49,958 nt of DNA from Bacteroidota bacterium (GTDB taxonomy: Bacteria > Bacteroidota > Ignavibacteria > Kryptoniales > JAKASW01), in NCBI GenBank assembly GCA_021845665.1, contig JAJZVO010000031.1, positions 1 to 49,958 on the forward strand, given 5' to 3'. Both the position numbers and the translations under genes were made by a program. Positions 26,579-35,493 of the stretch are shown piece after piece; position 1 is the first letter of the stretch, and the number at the start of each line of letters is the position of its first letter. The notes below the pieces were generated by a model. The model worked only from the letters and a program-made list of their open reading frames with translations, did no database searches and was not told the DNA's origin.

Positions 26579-27555
26579 CCGGCATTCACAGGAAGCATGA
26601 CTCTCGCCGCGCTGAATACTTCCTCGACGGAGATCTTCGAAAGATCGTCGGATCCGTCGGATGGAGAAAGGATTGTTTTCTTATCCGTTGTTGGAGCCCA
26701 CCTCTTCGGAGTCATGGGTTTATTATTCGGGTAGATCCCCACCACCGGTGTGCCTGCGGCGGCTGCCAGATGAATCGGTCCTGTCGAGTTTGAGACGAAC
26801 AAACTTGCGAGGGAAAGTAAAGCGATGAATTCAACGAGCGTGAATTTCCCTGCTGAATTCACACAGTTTGGGATACCTTCGGCAATGCTTGCGCAGAGAT
26901 CATTTTCTGTCTGCGAGCCGGTCACGACAACATGAATCTGAAGTTCGTCCGTGATTCGCTCGCAGAGGGATTTGAAGTGTGCCGGGCTCCAGTCGGCTGC
27001 CGACCCGCCGCTTCCCGGATGTACGACTGCGAACTTGTCTATCTGCTTCCTGTTCAGGAAGTCCTTCGCCTTGCAGATCCCTTTTTCGTCTATACGCAGG
27101 TTCGTCTCTAAGGCTTTCGCATTACAACCTATCGCTTCGACGAGTGACAGGTTGTATTCGGCTTCGCTCTTCACGGAATCCTTGCGGTGTTCCCGCACCC
27201 GGCGATTGAATAGAAAGGAGTACCATCTGTAAGCCGTTCCTACCCGAATCGGTATTCGCGCGAGGAACGCGGCCACAGCAAGTCTTAATCTAGGGTACAG
27301 GATCAAAATGGAATCCGCATGTACTCTTTTCATTTTGCTAACGGTGGTAAAAATGGATTCGTCAGGATCGTATGTGACCACTCTGTCTACATCGGGACAA
27401 GATGAAACGACATCGGATGTATAATCACGGACGAAGGCAGTCAGCTCGCAAGCAGGGAAGCATTTCTTAAGGGAAACAAAAGAGGGAAGCGACAGGACTA
27501 CGTCTCCTATCCTGTCTGTACGGCTGATTATTATCCTTCGAGTATCATGCAACAT
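26575..27555 (-). CDS. Glycosyltransferase family 9 (heptosyltransferase-like)
   Basis: 326 residues. GT9/ADP-heptose:LPS heptosyltransferase family: N-terminal IISRTDRIGDVVLSLPSF, the C-terminal domain start FAVVHPGSGGSAADWSPAHF, and the donor-site block FVSNSTGPIHLAAAAGTPVVGIYP. Probably adds heptose or a related sugar to lipopolysaccharide core on the cytoplasmic face. ATG 27555 has no ribosome site; the predicted promoter places transcription start almost at the ATG. Confidence 0.9.
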   Translation of the reverse strand: MLHDTRRIIISRTDRIGDVVLSLPSFVSLKKCFPACELTAFVRDYTSDVVSSCPDVDRVVTYDPDESIFTTVSKMKRVHADSILILYPRLRLAVAAFLARIPIRVGTAYRWYSFLFNRRVREHRKDSVKSEAEYNLSLVEAIGCNAKALETNLRIDEKGICKAKDFLNRKQIDKFAVVHPGSGGSAADWSPAHFKSLCERITDELQIHVVVTGSQTENDLCASIAEGIPNCVNSAGKFTLVEFIALLSLASLFVSNSTGPIHLAAAAGTPVVGIYPNNKPMTPKRWAPTTDKKTILSPSDGSDDLSKISVEEVFSAARVMLPVNAG

Positions 27556-27562
27556 TGAAAGA

Positions 27563-27592
27563 AATATAACCCTGTGCCGCGTTTATATTCAA
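27563..27592 (-). promoter_or_regulatory. Promoter of the GT9-cdsA operon, near-leaderless
   Basis: On the minus strand TTGAAT (27592-27587) and TATATT (27568-27563) are 18 bases apart. Transcription would start near 27556, one base from the ATG of the glycosyltransferase gene. Confidence 0.45.
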
Positions 27593-27637
27593 TTTGTGTG
27601 AGCATGACGGTAAGATGCGGTTTTTCATGGCTTTATC

Positions 27638-27666
27638 TTGAGTGGCGGATTACTTATTTTTAATAC
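27638..27666 (+). promoter_or_regulatory. Candidate promoter of xseA-xseB-dxs
   Basis: TTGAGT (27638-27643) and TAATAC (27661-27666), 17 bases apart. A strong AGAGGAGG follows at 27671-27678, very near the predicted transcript start, so one of the two signals may be fortuitous. Confidence 0.35.
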
Positions 27667-27756
27667 AAATAGAGGAGGATGATTAAGTGGACTGTGATGC
27701 ATCGAGTGGAGCGTTTTTCCCCCGGGCGCTGGGCCTGAGGCAGGACTCTGGAAAAG

Positions 27757-29028
27757 GTGGCTGATTTGCGGGAAGAGGACCTGGATTTGTTTTCAGCCCG
27801 CGTTCCTTCCGCAGGTGATGAACGCGTTTTGAAGGTACGAGATCTAACGAGGCTGGCCAGGGGTGTTCTCGAAGGGAGTTTCCCATCGGTCATAGTGGAG
27901 GGTGAAGTTTCCAACTTCAAGAGACATATGCCGTCCGGTCATCTCTACTTCACGCTCAAGGACGAAGAGGCACAGGTGCGATGCGTGATGTGGCGCTCCG
28001 ATGCCGCGAAGGTTCGGTTCGAAGTCGGTGACGGGATGAAGGTCATAGTAAAGGGCAGAGTTTCTCTCTACGAGCCTCGTGGTGACTTTCAGCTTTACGC
28101 AGTTACGTTGATGCCTGCCGGACAGGGTGCTCTTCAACTCGCATTCGAACAACTGATGAAGAAGCTGGAAGAAGAAGGGCTATTCGCTGAAGATAGAAAG
28201 AGGGAGATTCCTGAATTCCCATCACGGATCGGAGTTGTCACGTCACTCGAGGGCGCAGCTGTCAGAGATATCATCAGCATAATCAACAGGAGATTCCCGG
28301 TTGTCGAGGTAGTCATCTATCCCGTTAAAGTGCAGGGGGAGGGGGCTTCGGAAGAAATCTCGAGAGCCATTCGAGACTTTAACACGTTATCAAACGTGGA
28401 TGTTCTCATCGTGGGGAGAGGAGGTGGAAGTCTGGAAGATCTGTGGGCGTTCAACGAAGAGGTTGTGGCGAGGTCGATATTCGAGAGCGCCATACCGGTG
28501 ATAAGCGCGGTAGGGCACCAGGTCGATTTCACCATCGCCGACTTTGTGGCCGACGTCAGGGCTGCCACTCCGAGCGCCGCGGCTGAGATTGTCGTACCCG
28601 ACGGACAGGAGGTTATAGCCGGGATTAAATCAGATGTACGTAATATAGGCCGTCTTGTCGAACAGAAAATCTACGGACTTACCCTGGAACTTGATAAGCT
28701 AAGTCACCATTACGCATTGCAACAGCCGTCCTCGCTTGTAGACCAGAAATCGCAGCTCGTAGACGAACTCACGAGGAGGCTGGAGACAGAAAACCAGCAT
28801 TTCATGGACGCAACGTTCCAGAAGCTCAAGGCAGTTGAGTCGCACCTCAATGCGCTTAGCCCTTCCGCAGTTTTGAGGAGGGGATATGCCTTCGTGGAGA
28901 GCAACGCAGGCATAGTGAGCTCGGTCGGTGATATCGAAGCAGGCGAAAATGCCACAATACATCTGCACGATGGGACTCTGGAATCACAGATAACAGGTAA
29001 ATCGGAGCGATTAGCCGAACATGAGTAA
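27757..29028 (+). CDS. xseA: Exodeoxyribonuclease VII large subunit
   Basis: 423 residues. Large catalytic subunit of the single-strand nuclease exonuclease VII. Order: N-terminal OB fold at about 24-125 (VRDLTRLARGVLEGSF, EGEVSNFKRH), nuclease domain with RIGVVTSLEGAAVRDI and the signature VGRGGGSLEDLWAFNEE, PVISAVGHQVDFTIAD, then a long helical region and the C-terminal RRGYAFV block. GTG 27757 is the best start; only weak GGAAAAG precedes it. The end overlaps xseB by eight bases. Confidence 0.95.
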   Translation: MADLREEDLDLFSARVPSAGDERVLKVRDLTRLARGVLEGSFPSVIVEGEVSNFKRHMPSGHLYFTLKDEEAQVRCVMWRSDAAKVRFEVGDGMKVIVKGRVSLYEPRGDFQLYAVTLMPAGQGALQLAFEQLMKKLEEEGLFAEDRKREIPEFPSRIGVVTSLEGAAVRDIISIINRRFPVVEVVIYPVKVQGEGASEEISRAIRDFNTLSNVDVLIVGRGGGSLEDLWAFNEEVVARSIFESAIPVISAVGHQVDFTIADFVADVRAATPSAAAEIVVPDGQEVIAGIKSDVRNIGRLVEQKIYGLTLELDKLSHHYALQQPSSLVDQKSQLVDELTRRLETENQHFMDATFQKLKAVESHLNALSPSAVLRRGYAFVESNAGIVSSVGDIEAGENATIHLHDGTLESQITGKSERLAEHE

Positions 29029-29263
29029 AGCAGTGAAACAGAAGGAAGAGTTGAGTTTCGAGGAATCGTTGAAGAGGCTCGAAGAAATTGTAGAGACGCT
29101 TGAGACGGGGAATGCGCCCCTCGAGGAGTCGATTAAGCTGTATGAGGAAGGGATGACGCTGGCGAAGTCTTGCATGACGCGGTTGAATGAGGCTAAATTA
29201 AAATTGAAGAAGATACAGAAGAATGCCGGTGGCGCGTTGGAGGAAACAGACATTGAGAACTAA
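29021..29263 (+). CDS. xseB: Exodeoxyribonuclease VII small subunit
   Basis: 80 residues, normal length. The family core LSFEESLKRLEEIVETLETG with LEESIKLYEEGM and a helical C-terminus is complete. Overlaps xseA (ATGAGTAA), so synthesis of the two subunits is probably coupled. dxs follows after 11 bases. Confidence 0.95.
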   Translation: MSKAVKQKEELSFEESLKRLEEIVETLETGNAPLEESIKLYEEGMTLAKSCMTRLNEAKLKLKKIQKNAGGALEETDIEN

Positions 29264-29274
29264 GTGGAGACCAA

Positions 29275-31188
29275 ATGGAGTATAAGTACCTTCATTCCAT
29301 AAATTTCCCGGAGGATCTAAGAAAGCTCGGCGTGAATGAGCTGAAGATACTTGCGCAGGAAATAAGGGAATTCCTGATAGATACGATCTCGCAAATTGGG
29401 GGACACCTTGGTGCAAGTCTTGGATCCGTCGAGCTGACGCTCGCTCTTCATTATGTCTTCCAGACGCCGGACGATCAGTTGGTCTGGGACGTAGGACACC
29501 AGGGATATATACACAAAATTATCACCGGCAGGCGAGACGTGTTTCATACTATCCGTCAGTTCCACGGCATAAGCGGATTCCTCAAGCGCTCGGAGAGTCC
29601 ATACGATGTTTTCGGTGCCGGTCACGCCAGCACCTCCATTTCGGCTGCACTTGGAATTGCGACGGCCCGCGATTTTATGGGAAAAGATTTCAAAGTAGTC
29701 GCAGTGATCGGCGACGGTGCAATGACAGGCGGTATGGCGTACGAGGCCATGAACAACGCAGGGATCCTGAAGAAGAACCTCATCGTGGTCTTGAACGACA
29801 ACAGGATGTCAATTGCACCCAATGTCTGGTCTATCTCGAACTATTTCAGCAGCCTCACGGTAACTGGAGCGTATAATAAATTCAAAACCAACGTCTGGGA
29901 TCTTACCGGTAAATTAGACTCGGTCGGCGACAGAATAAGGAGGGTGGCCGGCAGGCTTGAAAGCGGGATGAAGGCGATCGTGACGCCCGGAATGCTCTTC
30001 GAGGCTCTTGGGTTCAGATACTTCGGGCCTTTCAACGGCCACAATATTTCTCAGCTGATAACGACGTTCAGGGAAGTCAAGGATCTGAAAGGTCCCCTCC
30101 TCATTCACGTTACTACTGAAAAAGGTAAAGGATATCTCCCGGCAGAGGAAGACACTCAGAAACTCCACGGCGTCGTTGCCTTCGACAAGGTAACCGGGAC
30201 TCAGTTCAAGAAACAGGGGCCGCCGTCGCTGACGAAAGTATTCGGCGAAGCGCTGGTTGAAATAGCACGGAAGAACAACAAGGTGGTGGGTGTGACCGCC
30301 GCAATGCCGGACGGTACCGGGCTGAACATACTTCAGAAGGAGATGCCGGACAAATTCTTCGATGTTGGAATCGCGGAACAGCATGCAGTTACTTTTTGCG
30401 CCGGGATGGCAACTCAGGGCTATATCCCCGTAGCCGCAATCTATTCGACTTTCCTTCAGAGAGCATTCGACCAAATCATTCACGATGTGGCTTTGCAGCA
30501 CCTTCACGTTGTGTTCGTATTAGACCGCGGCGGACTTGTTGGTGCCGATGGACCGACCCATCACGGAGCTTTTGACCTCAGCTACCTTCGTCTCGTACCG
30601 GGCATGGTCGTCATGGCGCCCAAGGATGAGAACGAGCTTCGGGACATGCTGCTGACCGCAATCAATTACAGCGGAGGGCCTGTTGCCATCCGCTATCCAA
30701 GGGGCAACGCCTCCGCCTCACCCGAGAAGAGTATTGAAGAACTGCCGGTGGGTAGGGGAGAAGTCTTGAGGGTGGGGAACGACGTCGCGATACTCGCTGT
30801 AGGATTAATGGTGGAGCACGCTTTGAAGGCGGCAGAGGTACTCGAGCGCGAAGGGATACATGCGGAAGTGGTGAACATGCGTTTTGTGAAACCTGTCGAC
30901 AAGGAATTACTCGACGAGATCGCAGGCAAGTTCAACCACCTTGTTACAGTGGAGGACAACACGATAAAAGGAGGTTTCGGGAGTGCAGTGCTGGAAGCGC
31001 TGCAAGAGATCGGTAAACCCGTTCGCGTACTGAACCTTGGCCTTCCCGATTTGTTTGTCGAACATGGGATGCCGGACGACTTATACGAGCTGGTGGGGCT
31101 GCATCCCGAGGGGATTGCAGACAAAGTCCTTCATTTCATAAATGTCGAAGGTACCTCTTCGCGAGAGACGGTGCTGGTGAGCAGGTAG
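29275..31188 (+). CDS. dxs: 1-deoxy-D-xylulose-5-phosphate synthase
   Basis: 637 residues, standard length. Thiamine-dependent condensation of pyruvate with glyceraldehyde 3-phosphate, first step of the MEP isoprenoid pathway. Markers: QIGGHLGASLGSVELTLALH, WDVGHQGYIHKI, the thiamine motif beginning GDG at 146-148 (GDGAMTGGMAYEAMNNAG) and ending NDNRMSI, DVGIAEQHAV and DRGGLVGADGPTHHGAFD. The xseA-xseB-dxs order is common in bacteria. Confidence 0.97.
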   Translation: MEYKYLHSINFPEDLRKLGVNELKILAQEIREFLIDTISQIGGHLGASLGSVELTLALHYVFQTPDDQLVWDVGHQGYIHKIITGRRDVFHTIRQFHGISGFLKRSESPYDVFGAGHASTSISAALGIATARDFMGKDFKVVAVIGDGAMTGGMAYEAMNNAGILKKNLIVVLNDNRMSIAPNVWSISNYFSSLTVTGAYNKFKTNVWDLTGKLDSVGDRIRRVAGRLESGMKAIVTPGMLFEALGFRYFGPFNGHNISQLITTFREVKDLKGPLLIHVTTEKGKGYLPAEEDTQKLHGVVAFDKVTGTQFKKQGPPSLTKVFGEALVEIARKNNKVVGVTAAMPDGTGLNILQKEMPDKFFDVGIAEQHAVTFCAGMATQGYIPVAAIYSTFLQRAFDQIIHDVALQHLHVVFVLDRGGLVGADGPTHHGAFDLSYLRLVPGMVVMAPKDENELRDMLLTAINYSGGPVAIRYPRGNASASPEKSIEELPVGRGEVLRVGNDVAILAVGLMVEHALKAAEVLEREGIHAEVVNMRFVKPVDKELLDEIAGKFNHLVTVEDNTIKGGFGSAVLEALQEIGKPVRVLNLGLPDLFVEHGMPDDLYELVGLHPEGIADKVLHFINVEGTSSRETVLVSR

Positions 31189-31191
31189 AGA

Positions 31192-32193
31192 ATGGACGAT
31201 ATAAGATTAGGCGTAATCGGCGGCGGTGCTATCGCACAGATTGTACATCTCCCATTATTGAAGAAGATAAACGGGGTGAAGGTCGTTGCACTTTCCGAGC
31301 AGGACAGGCAGAGACTCGCAGCCCTCGGAAGGCAGCACGGCATCGCGAATTTGTACAACTCCCCGGAAGAATTGCTGGCCGACCCTGACGTTGACGCGGT
31401 CGACATTTGTACTTCTACCGAAAGCCATTACGAAATAGCGGTGGCAGCCTTGAACGCGGGCAAGAACGTTCTTATAGAGAAGCCTCCGACTACAGATCAC
31501 AAGCAGTGCGCAGCGCTGGCGAAGCTCGCCGACGAAAAGGGGAAAACGGTACTTGCGGCCATGAATAACCGGTTCAGGGCGGATTTCATGATGTTGAAGA
31601 GCTACCTCGTCGACAAGCAGTTGGGCGATGTCTTCTATATCAGCGCCGCATGGCACAAGGAAGAGGCGAGCACAAAGATGCGCTTCGACTCAAGAACATC
31701 AGACCGGCGAGGAGTAATGCTTGACCTCGGGATAGTCCTCGTAGATCTTTCATTATGGCTTCTGGACTTTCCTGAGATTAGCGGAGTGAATGCCGCGTTT
31801 TTCAGCCGGAAATTCGAGAAGGTGGAAGACACTGCCCTGGTCACACTGCGGACGAAAAAGGGAGGGATGATCCGGCTCGACGCGAGCTGGGGCCTGCAAC
31901 AGCCGGAGGAGAGCTTCAGGTTCGAGGTCTACGGTACGGCAGGCACAGCGACGCTGAGCCCTCTGCTCCTGCATCGCAGGATCAACGACGAACTCGTGAG
32001 TCTCACACCTGTCCAGAACTCGAAATTCGAAAACGTCTTCAAGCGCAGTTACGAGACTGAGCTGACTAATTTTGTCAGATTCCTGCGGGGCGTAAAAGCC
32101 GACATGCCGACAATCGGCCAAATGTGCAAGGTCATGGAAATTGTAGACGCTTCTTACGTCTCCGCCAGGCGCGAGAGTGCACTGAGGCTGTAA
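31192..32193 (+). CDS. Gfo/Idh/MocA-family oxidoreductase
   Basis: 333 residues. N-terminal NAD(P) Rossmann motif GVIGGGAIAQIVHLPLL, VDAVDICTSTESHYEIAVAAL and the family EKPPTTD block with the conserved Lys; C-terminal alpha/beta domain from about residue 125. Reduces or oxidises a sugar or similar polyol; substrate cannot be told. ATG 31192 comes three bases after the dxs stop, and its stop overlaps the next start as TAATG. Confidence 0.9.
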   Translation: MDDIRLGVIGGGAIAQIVHLPLLKKINGVKVVALSEQDRQRLAALGRQHGIANLYNSPEELLADPDVDAVDICTSTESHYEIAVAALNAGKNVLIEKPPTTDHKQCAALAKLADEKGKTVLAAMNNRFRADFMMLKSYLVDKQLGDVFYISAAWHKEEASTKMRFDSRTSDRRGVMLDLGIVLVDLSLWLLDFPEISGVNAAFFSRKFEKVEDTALVTLRTKKGGMIRLDASWGLQQPEESFRFEVYGTAGTATLSPLLLHRRINDELVSLTPVQNSKFENVFKRSYETELTNFVRFLRGVKADMPTIGQMCKVMEIVDASYVSARRESALRL

Positions 32194-32966
32194 TGCCCAC
32201 TATCGTTCTTCTGACCGACTTCGGCAGCAAGGACTACTTTGTCGGAGTGATGAAGGGGGTCATATCTTCGATCAATCCGCTTGCGCGTGTAGTCGATTTG
32301 ACGCATGAAATCGAACCGCAAAACATCCGACAGGCATCTTTCGTGCTCTGGGCTTCAAGGAAGTATTTCCCGGAAGACTCGATATTTGTCAGCGTCGTCG
32401 ACCCGGGAGTCGGCAGCGAACGAAAGATAATCTGCGGATCGATCGACGGTCAGTTGTTTATTGCACCCGATAACGGTCTTCTCGATTATGTTGCCGCAGA
32501 GGCGGGGGATACCCGTTTCCACGTAGCTTCAAACCCGAAATATTTCAGAGAAAATATCAGCACCACATTCCATGGAAGGGATATCTTTGCACCACTGGCT
32601 GCTCATCTGTCGCGCGGAGTCAGGCTGACAGAGATTGGCAATCGCGTCGACTACCCCGGGGTAAAGAAATTTTATTCGGAAATTGAGCCTGGCAAGAACG
32701 AAGGAAAAGTTGTGTACCAGGACAGGTTCGGTAACGTGTTTACGAATTTCCTCTGGGACGAAGCACTACTGGCGAAGAGTGCGACGGTGAAAATCGGGAC
32801 GAAGCTGATCAGGCGCTTCTGCGTTTCTTATTCAGCCTCGCCGACGAGAAACGTCGTCGGTATAAAGGGCAGCAACGGGCTCCTAGAGCTCGCAGTGAAT
32901 TCGGGAAGCGCGGCAAAGGTCCTGAGATCCTCGATGGGACAAAAGCTGACGCTTACGATGAGGTAA
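32193..32966 (+). CDS. SAM hydrolase / adenosyl-halide synthase-like protein (DUF62)
   Basis: 257 residues from ATG 32193, overlapping the previous stop as TAATG; the frame is open to 32124 but the family starts here (IVLLTDFGSKDYFVGVMKG). Other blocks are SVVDPGVGSERK, FIAPDNGLLDYV, TFHGRDIFAPLAAHLSRG and YQDRFGNVFTNF, covering the N-terminal and barrel domains. Most bacterial members hydrolyse S-adenosylmethionine to adenosine and methionine using a D-R-H water-binding triad; the rarer halogenases are unlikely. Its seat before ribD is unusual. Confidence 0.9.
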   Translation: MPTIVLLTDFGSKDYFVGVMKGVISSINPLARVVDLTHEIEPQNIRQASFVLWASRKYFPEDSIFVSVVDPGVGSERKIICGSIDGQLFIAPDNGLLDYVAAEAGDTRFHVASNPKYFRENISTTFHGRDIFAPLAAHLSRGVRLTEIGNRVDYPGVKKFYSEIEPGKNEGKVVYQDRFGNVFTNFLWDEALLAKSATVKIGTKLIRRFCVSYSASPTRNVVGIKGSNGLLELAVNSGSAAKVLRSSMGQKLTLTMR

Positions 32967-32968
32967 CC

Positions 32969-34078
32969 GTGCCTGAAGAAGAGAAGATGATGCGCCGATG
33001 CATTGAACTTGCCGTGAAGGGACGCGGACATGTAAGCCCAAATCCGATGGTCGGGTGTGTCATAGTGAAGAAGGGAAAAATTATCGGTGAGGGATACCAC
33101 AGGCGGTTTGGGGATGCTCACGCCGAAGTTAACGCTGTCAAGTCAGCAACGGCGTCGGTCGAAGGGTCGGATGTTTTTGTGTCTCTCGAACCCTGCAGCC
33201 ATTTCGGCAAGACGCCGCCATGTGTGGACCTTCTTATTGAAAAGGGAATACGGAGAGTCTATGTGTCGATGCTTGATCCGAACCCGATGGTCAACGGACG
33301 TGGGGTGAGGAAACTGAAGGGGGCCGGCATCGAAGTGAATGTCGGCCTACTGGCGGATGAATCCAGGAAGATCAATGAGGCCTTTACTAAGTATATCCGG
33401 ACAGGGCTTCCTTTCGTTACGCTCAAGGCGGCTCAATCCCTCGATGGGAGGATTGCCCTGAACAACGGAAAATCAAAGTATATTACTTCTTCGGCTTCGC
33501 TGAAGATGGTCCACTCGTTAAGGGCGAGCAGCGACGCGGTGCTCGTCGGCGCAGGGACTGTTATTGCAGACGATCCTTCTCTCACCGTCCGTCTTGTGAA
33601 AGGACGCTCGCCCATTAGGATCGTCGTGGACGGCAATCTCCGGTCTCCGCTGAACGCAAAGATGTTTCACGATGGTGCCTCGAGGGTGATCATTATCTGT
33701 TCGTCTGCCGCTGCAGAAAGATTGGGCCGTAAAGTCTCGTCGCTGCGGAATAACGGAGTCGAAGTCTATCAAGTCAGAGGAAATCGGGAAGGGAAGATAG
33801 AGATTCAAAAGGTCCTCAGTATGATCGGTCGTCTTGGAATCGCATCCGTAATCGTCGAGGGTGGGAGCGGAATATTTTCGGAGTTCATAAAGGCCGGCGG
33901 AGCGGAAAAGCTCCTGCTCTTCACTGCACCGCTTATTCTAGGCGATGGAAAGGGAATTGCCGACGGTATCGAGTTGAGCGACCTTGCCGATTCGGCACGC
34001 CTTAGGGATTTGAGCTTTTCAAGAGTAGGCGTCGATCAGCTGATAACAGGCTATTTCGTTAACAAAGGTCAATATTAA
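32969..34078 (+). CDS. ribD: Bifunctional riboflavin biosynthesis deaminase/reductase RibD
   Basis: 369 residues. The N-terminal deaminase domain binds zinc through HAEVNAV (His51, catalytic Glu53) and PCSHFGKTPPC (Cys76, Cys85). The C-terminal reductase domain (about 145-369) has LKAAQSLDGRIA, SSDAVLVGAGTVIADDP and VIVEGGSGIFSEF. Carries out two successive steps of riboflavin synthesis. GTG 32969 lies two bases after the SAM-hydrolase stop. Riboflavin synthase follows after 16 bases. Confidence 0.95.
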   Translation: MPEEEKMMRRCIELAVKGRGHVSPNPMVGCVIVKKGKIIGEGYHRRFGDAHAEVNAVKSATASVEGSDVFVSLEPCSHFGKTPPCVDLLIEKGIRRVYVSMLDPNPMVNGRGVRKLKGAGIEVNVGLLADESRKINEAFTKYIRTGLPFVTLKAAQSLDGRIALNNGKSKYITSSASLKMVHSLRASSDAVLVGAGTVIADDPSLTVRLVKGRSPIRIVVDGNLRSPLNAKMFHDGASRVIIICSSAAAERLGRKVSSLRNNGVEVYQVRGNREGKIEIQKVLSMIGRLGIASVIVEGGSGIFSEFIKAGGAEKLLLFTAPLILGDGKGIADGIELSDLADSARLRDLSFSRVGVDQLITGYFVNKGQY

Positions 34079-34094
34079 TTCGCCAAGGCAAAGA

Positions 34095-34685
34095 ATGTTT
34101 ACTGGATTAATAGAGGAAGTCGGGAGTGTAAAAGGAATCGTCGGTTCGCCGGAGGGTGGAAGGAAATTCACAATCGGTTGCAGAAAGGTGATGGAGGATA
34201 TTGCGATCGGCGACAGCCTTTCGGTGAACGGAGTGTGTCTGACGATTGTTAACAAGCTGAAGAACGAAGTGAACGTGGAAGCAGTCGAGGAGACAATCAA
34301 GAAAACTACACTGGGCGGCTTGCAAAGCGGCGATCCTGTAAACATCGAACGCGCAGCAACATTGGCCAGCCGTATCGGGGGTCACCTGGTCCAGGGACAT
34401 GTCGATACAACGGCGAAGGTGATGTCAATAGAGAGACTCCGATTGAGCCACGTTTTCCGGTTCGGGCTTCAACATCAGTATATGAAGTATCTTATCCCTG
34501 TGGGAAGTATAGCGATCGACGGTGTCAGCCTGACGGTCGCAGAAAAACTCGCTGATTCGTTCAAGGTTGCCATTATACCTCACACGTTTGAGAACACGAT
34601 ATTCGGTTCGCTTCGAGTGGGACGCATGGTGAATGTCGAGTTGGATATGATGGCGAAATATATTGAGACTCTCCTGAAGAAGTAA
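34095..34685 (+). CDS. ribE: Riboflavin synthase (alpha subunit)
   Basis: 196 residues made of two lumazine-binding repeats, each with an MFTGLIEEVGSV- or IGGHLVQGHVDTTAKV-like start and a GDSLSVNGVCLTI- or GSIAIDGVSLTVA-like core. Dismutates two dimethylribityllumazine molecules into riboflavin. Paired with ribD; ribBA and ribH are not here. No FMN riboswitch is visible before ribD, where the transcript simply continues. Confidence 0.95.
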   Translation: MFTGLIEEVGSVKGIVGSPEGGRKFTIGCRKVMEDIAIGDSLSVNGVCLTIVNKLKNEVNVEAVEETIKKTTLGGLQSGDPVNIERAATLASRIGGHLVQGHVDTTAKVMSIERLRLSHVFRFGLQHQYMKYLIPVGSIAIDGVSLTVAEKLADSFKVAIIPHTFENTIFGSLRVGRMVNVELDMMAKYIETLLKK

Positions 34686-34686
34686 A

Positions 34687-35022
34687 ATGGCACGAAAGAT
34701 TTATTATCGGATACGTGATGAGGGGAATAATTTCGTCTCTAGCGAAGAGTGGGATGCGGTTAAGTCTTTGCAGAATTGGTATAACTCAGAATTCTTCTGG
34801 ACAGGCGGGGAAATAAACATTCGCCGCTTCCTCGTATTTCCTGACTTCGATACTCAGGAATTTACCAATCGGGTCAACGACCTGCTTCCGATCGAGCGCG
34901 CAAGAGTGCTCGAAGACTGGAATTGGCTGGGCTACGAAAGCAAGGCGGATTTCGATTTCAACGGAGATGATTTCTTCGGCTTCGATCTGAACCGCAAGAT
35001 TTGTCATCTTTATTTCAAATAG
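34687..35022 (+). CDS. Conserved-looking hypothetical protein
   Basis: 111 residues, ATG one base after the riboflavin synthase stop, so certainly co-transcribed if real. Acidic and rich in aromatic residues (FFWTGGEINIRRFLVFPDFD, EDWNWLGY, DDFFGFDL). No signal peptide, membrane segment or recognised motif. Unknown function. Confidence 0.65.
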   Translation: MARKIYYRIRDEGNNFVSSEEWDAVKSLQNWYNSEFFWTGGEINIRRFLVFPDFDTQEFTNRVNDLLPIERARVLEDWNWLGYESKADFDFNGDDFFGFDLNRKICHLYFK

Positions 35023-35136
35023 ACCGGCAGAGTTTCGGATGCTCTCAAGTAAGAGCGCCGAGTAGAGTTCGGTCCGTAGAGTATCCGCCCGGGATGTTAG
35101 GGGGAGGATGCTCATCAATTTCAATTTGGAGAGGGT

Positions 35137-35493
35137 ATGTATCCGGCAAAGTTCAAGAAGGTCAATGACGAAGAAGTTCTGGTAAAATGGAGCGATGGTG
35201 AGGAATTCATCGTCCCGTCAAAGTACTTGCGCGACAGATGTCCGTGTGCCTCGTGCGCAGGCGAGTCGGTACTCTGGCACGAATACAAGCCGGACCCGCT
35301 TCCGGTTCTGACTCCAGGGAAGTACAATTTGAAAAGTGCGGAAGTAATCGGGGATTATGCACTCGGGCTAACCTGGCTGGATGGTCACAACACGGGCTTA
35401 TACTCTTTTGACTATTTGCGCCGGCTGTGTGAGGAATACAAAAGGAGCGGCGTCGCGGCGGGCGCGCAGAAGAAAAACCGGCAGGAAGACTAA
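35137..35493 (+). CDS. DUF971 (gamma-butyrobetaine-hydroxylase-like N-terminal domain) protein
   Basis: 118 residues. The family core is seen as EEVLVKWSDGEEFIVPSKYL, RDRCPCASCAGE and YALGLTWLDGHNTGLYSFDYLR. The CPCASC cysteines plus a later His match the zinc-site pattern of this domain, which in eukaryotes fronts gamma-butyrobetaine hydroxylase but in bacteria stands alone. Members are often near Fe-S or cofactor genes; no clear role here. GAGAGGG precedes ATG 35137. Confidence 0.85.
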   Translation: MYPAKFKKVNDEEVLVKWSDGEEFIVPSKYLRDRCPCASCAGESVLWHEYKPDPLPVLTPGKYNLKSAEVIGDYALGLTWLDGHNTGLYSFDYLRRLCEEYKRSGVAAGAQKKNRQED

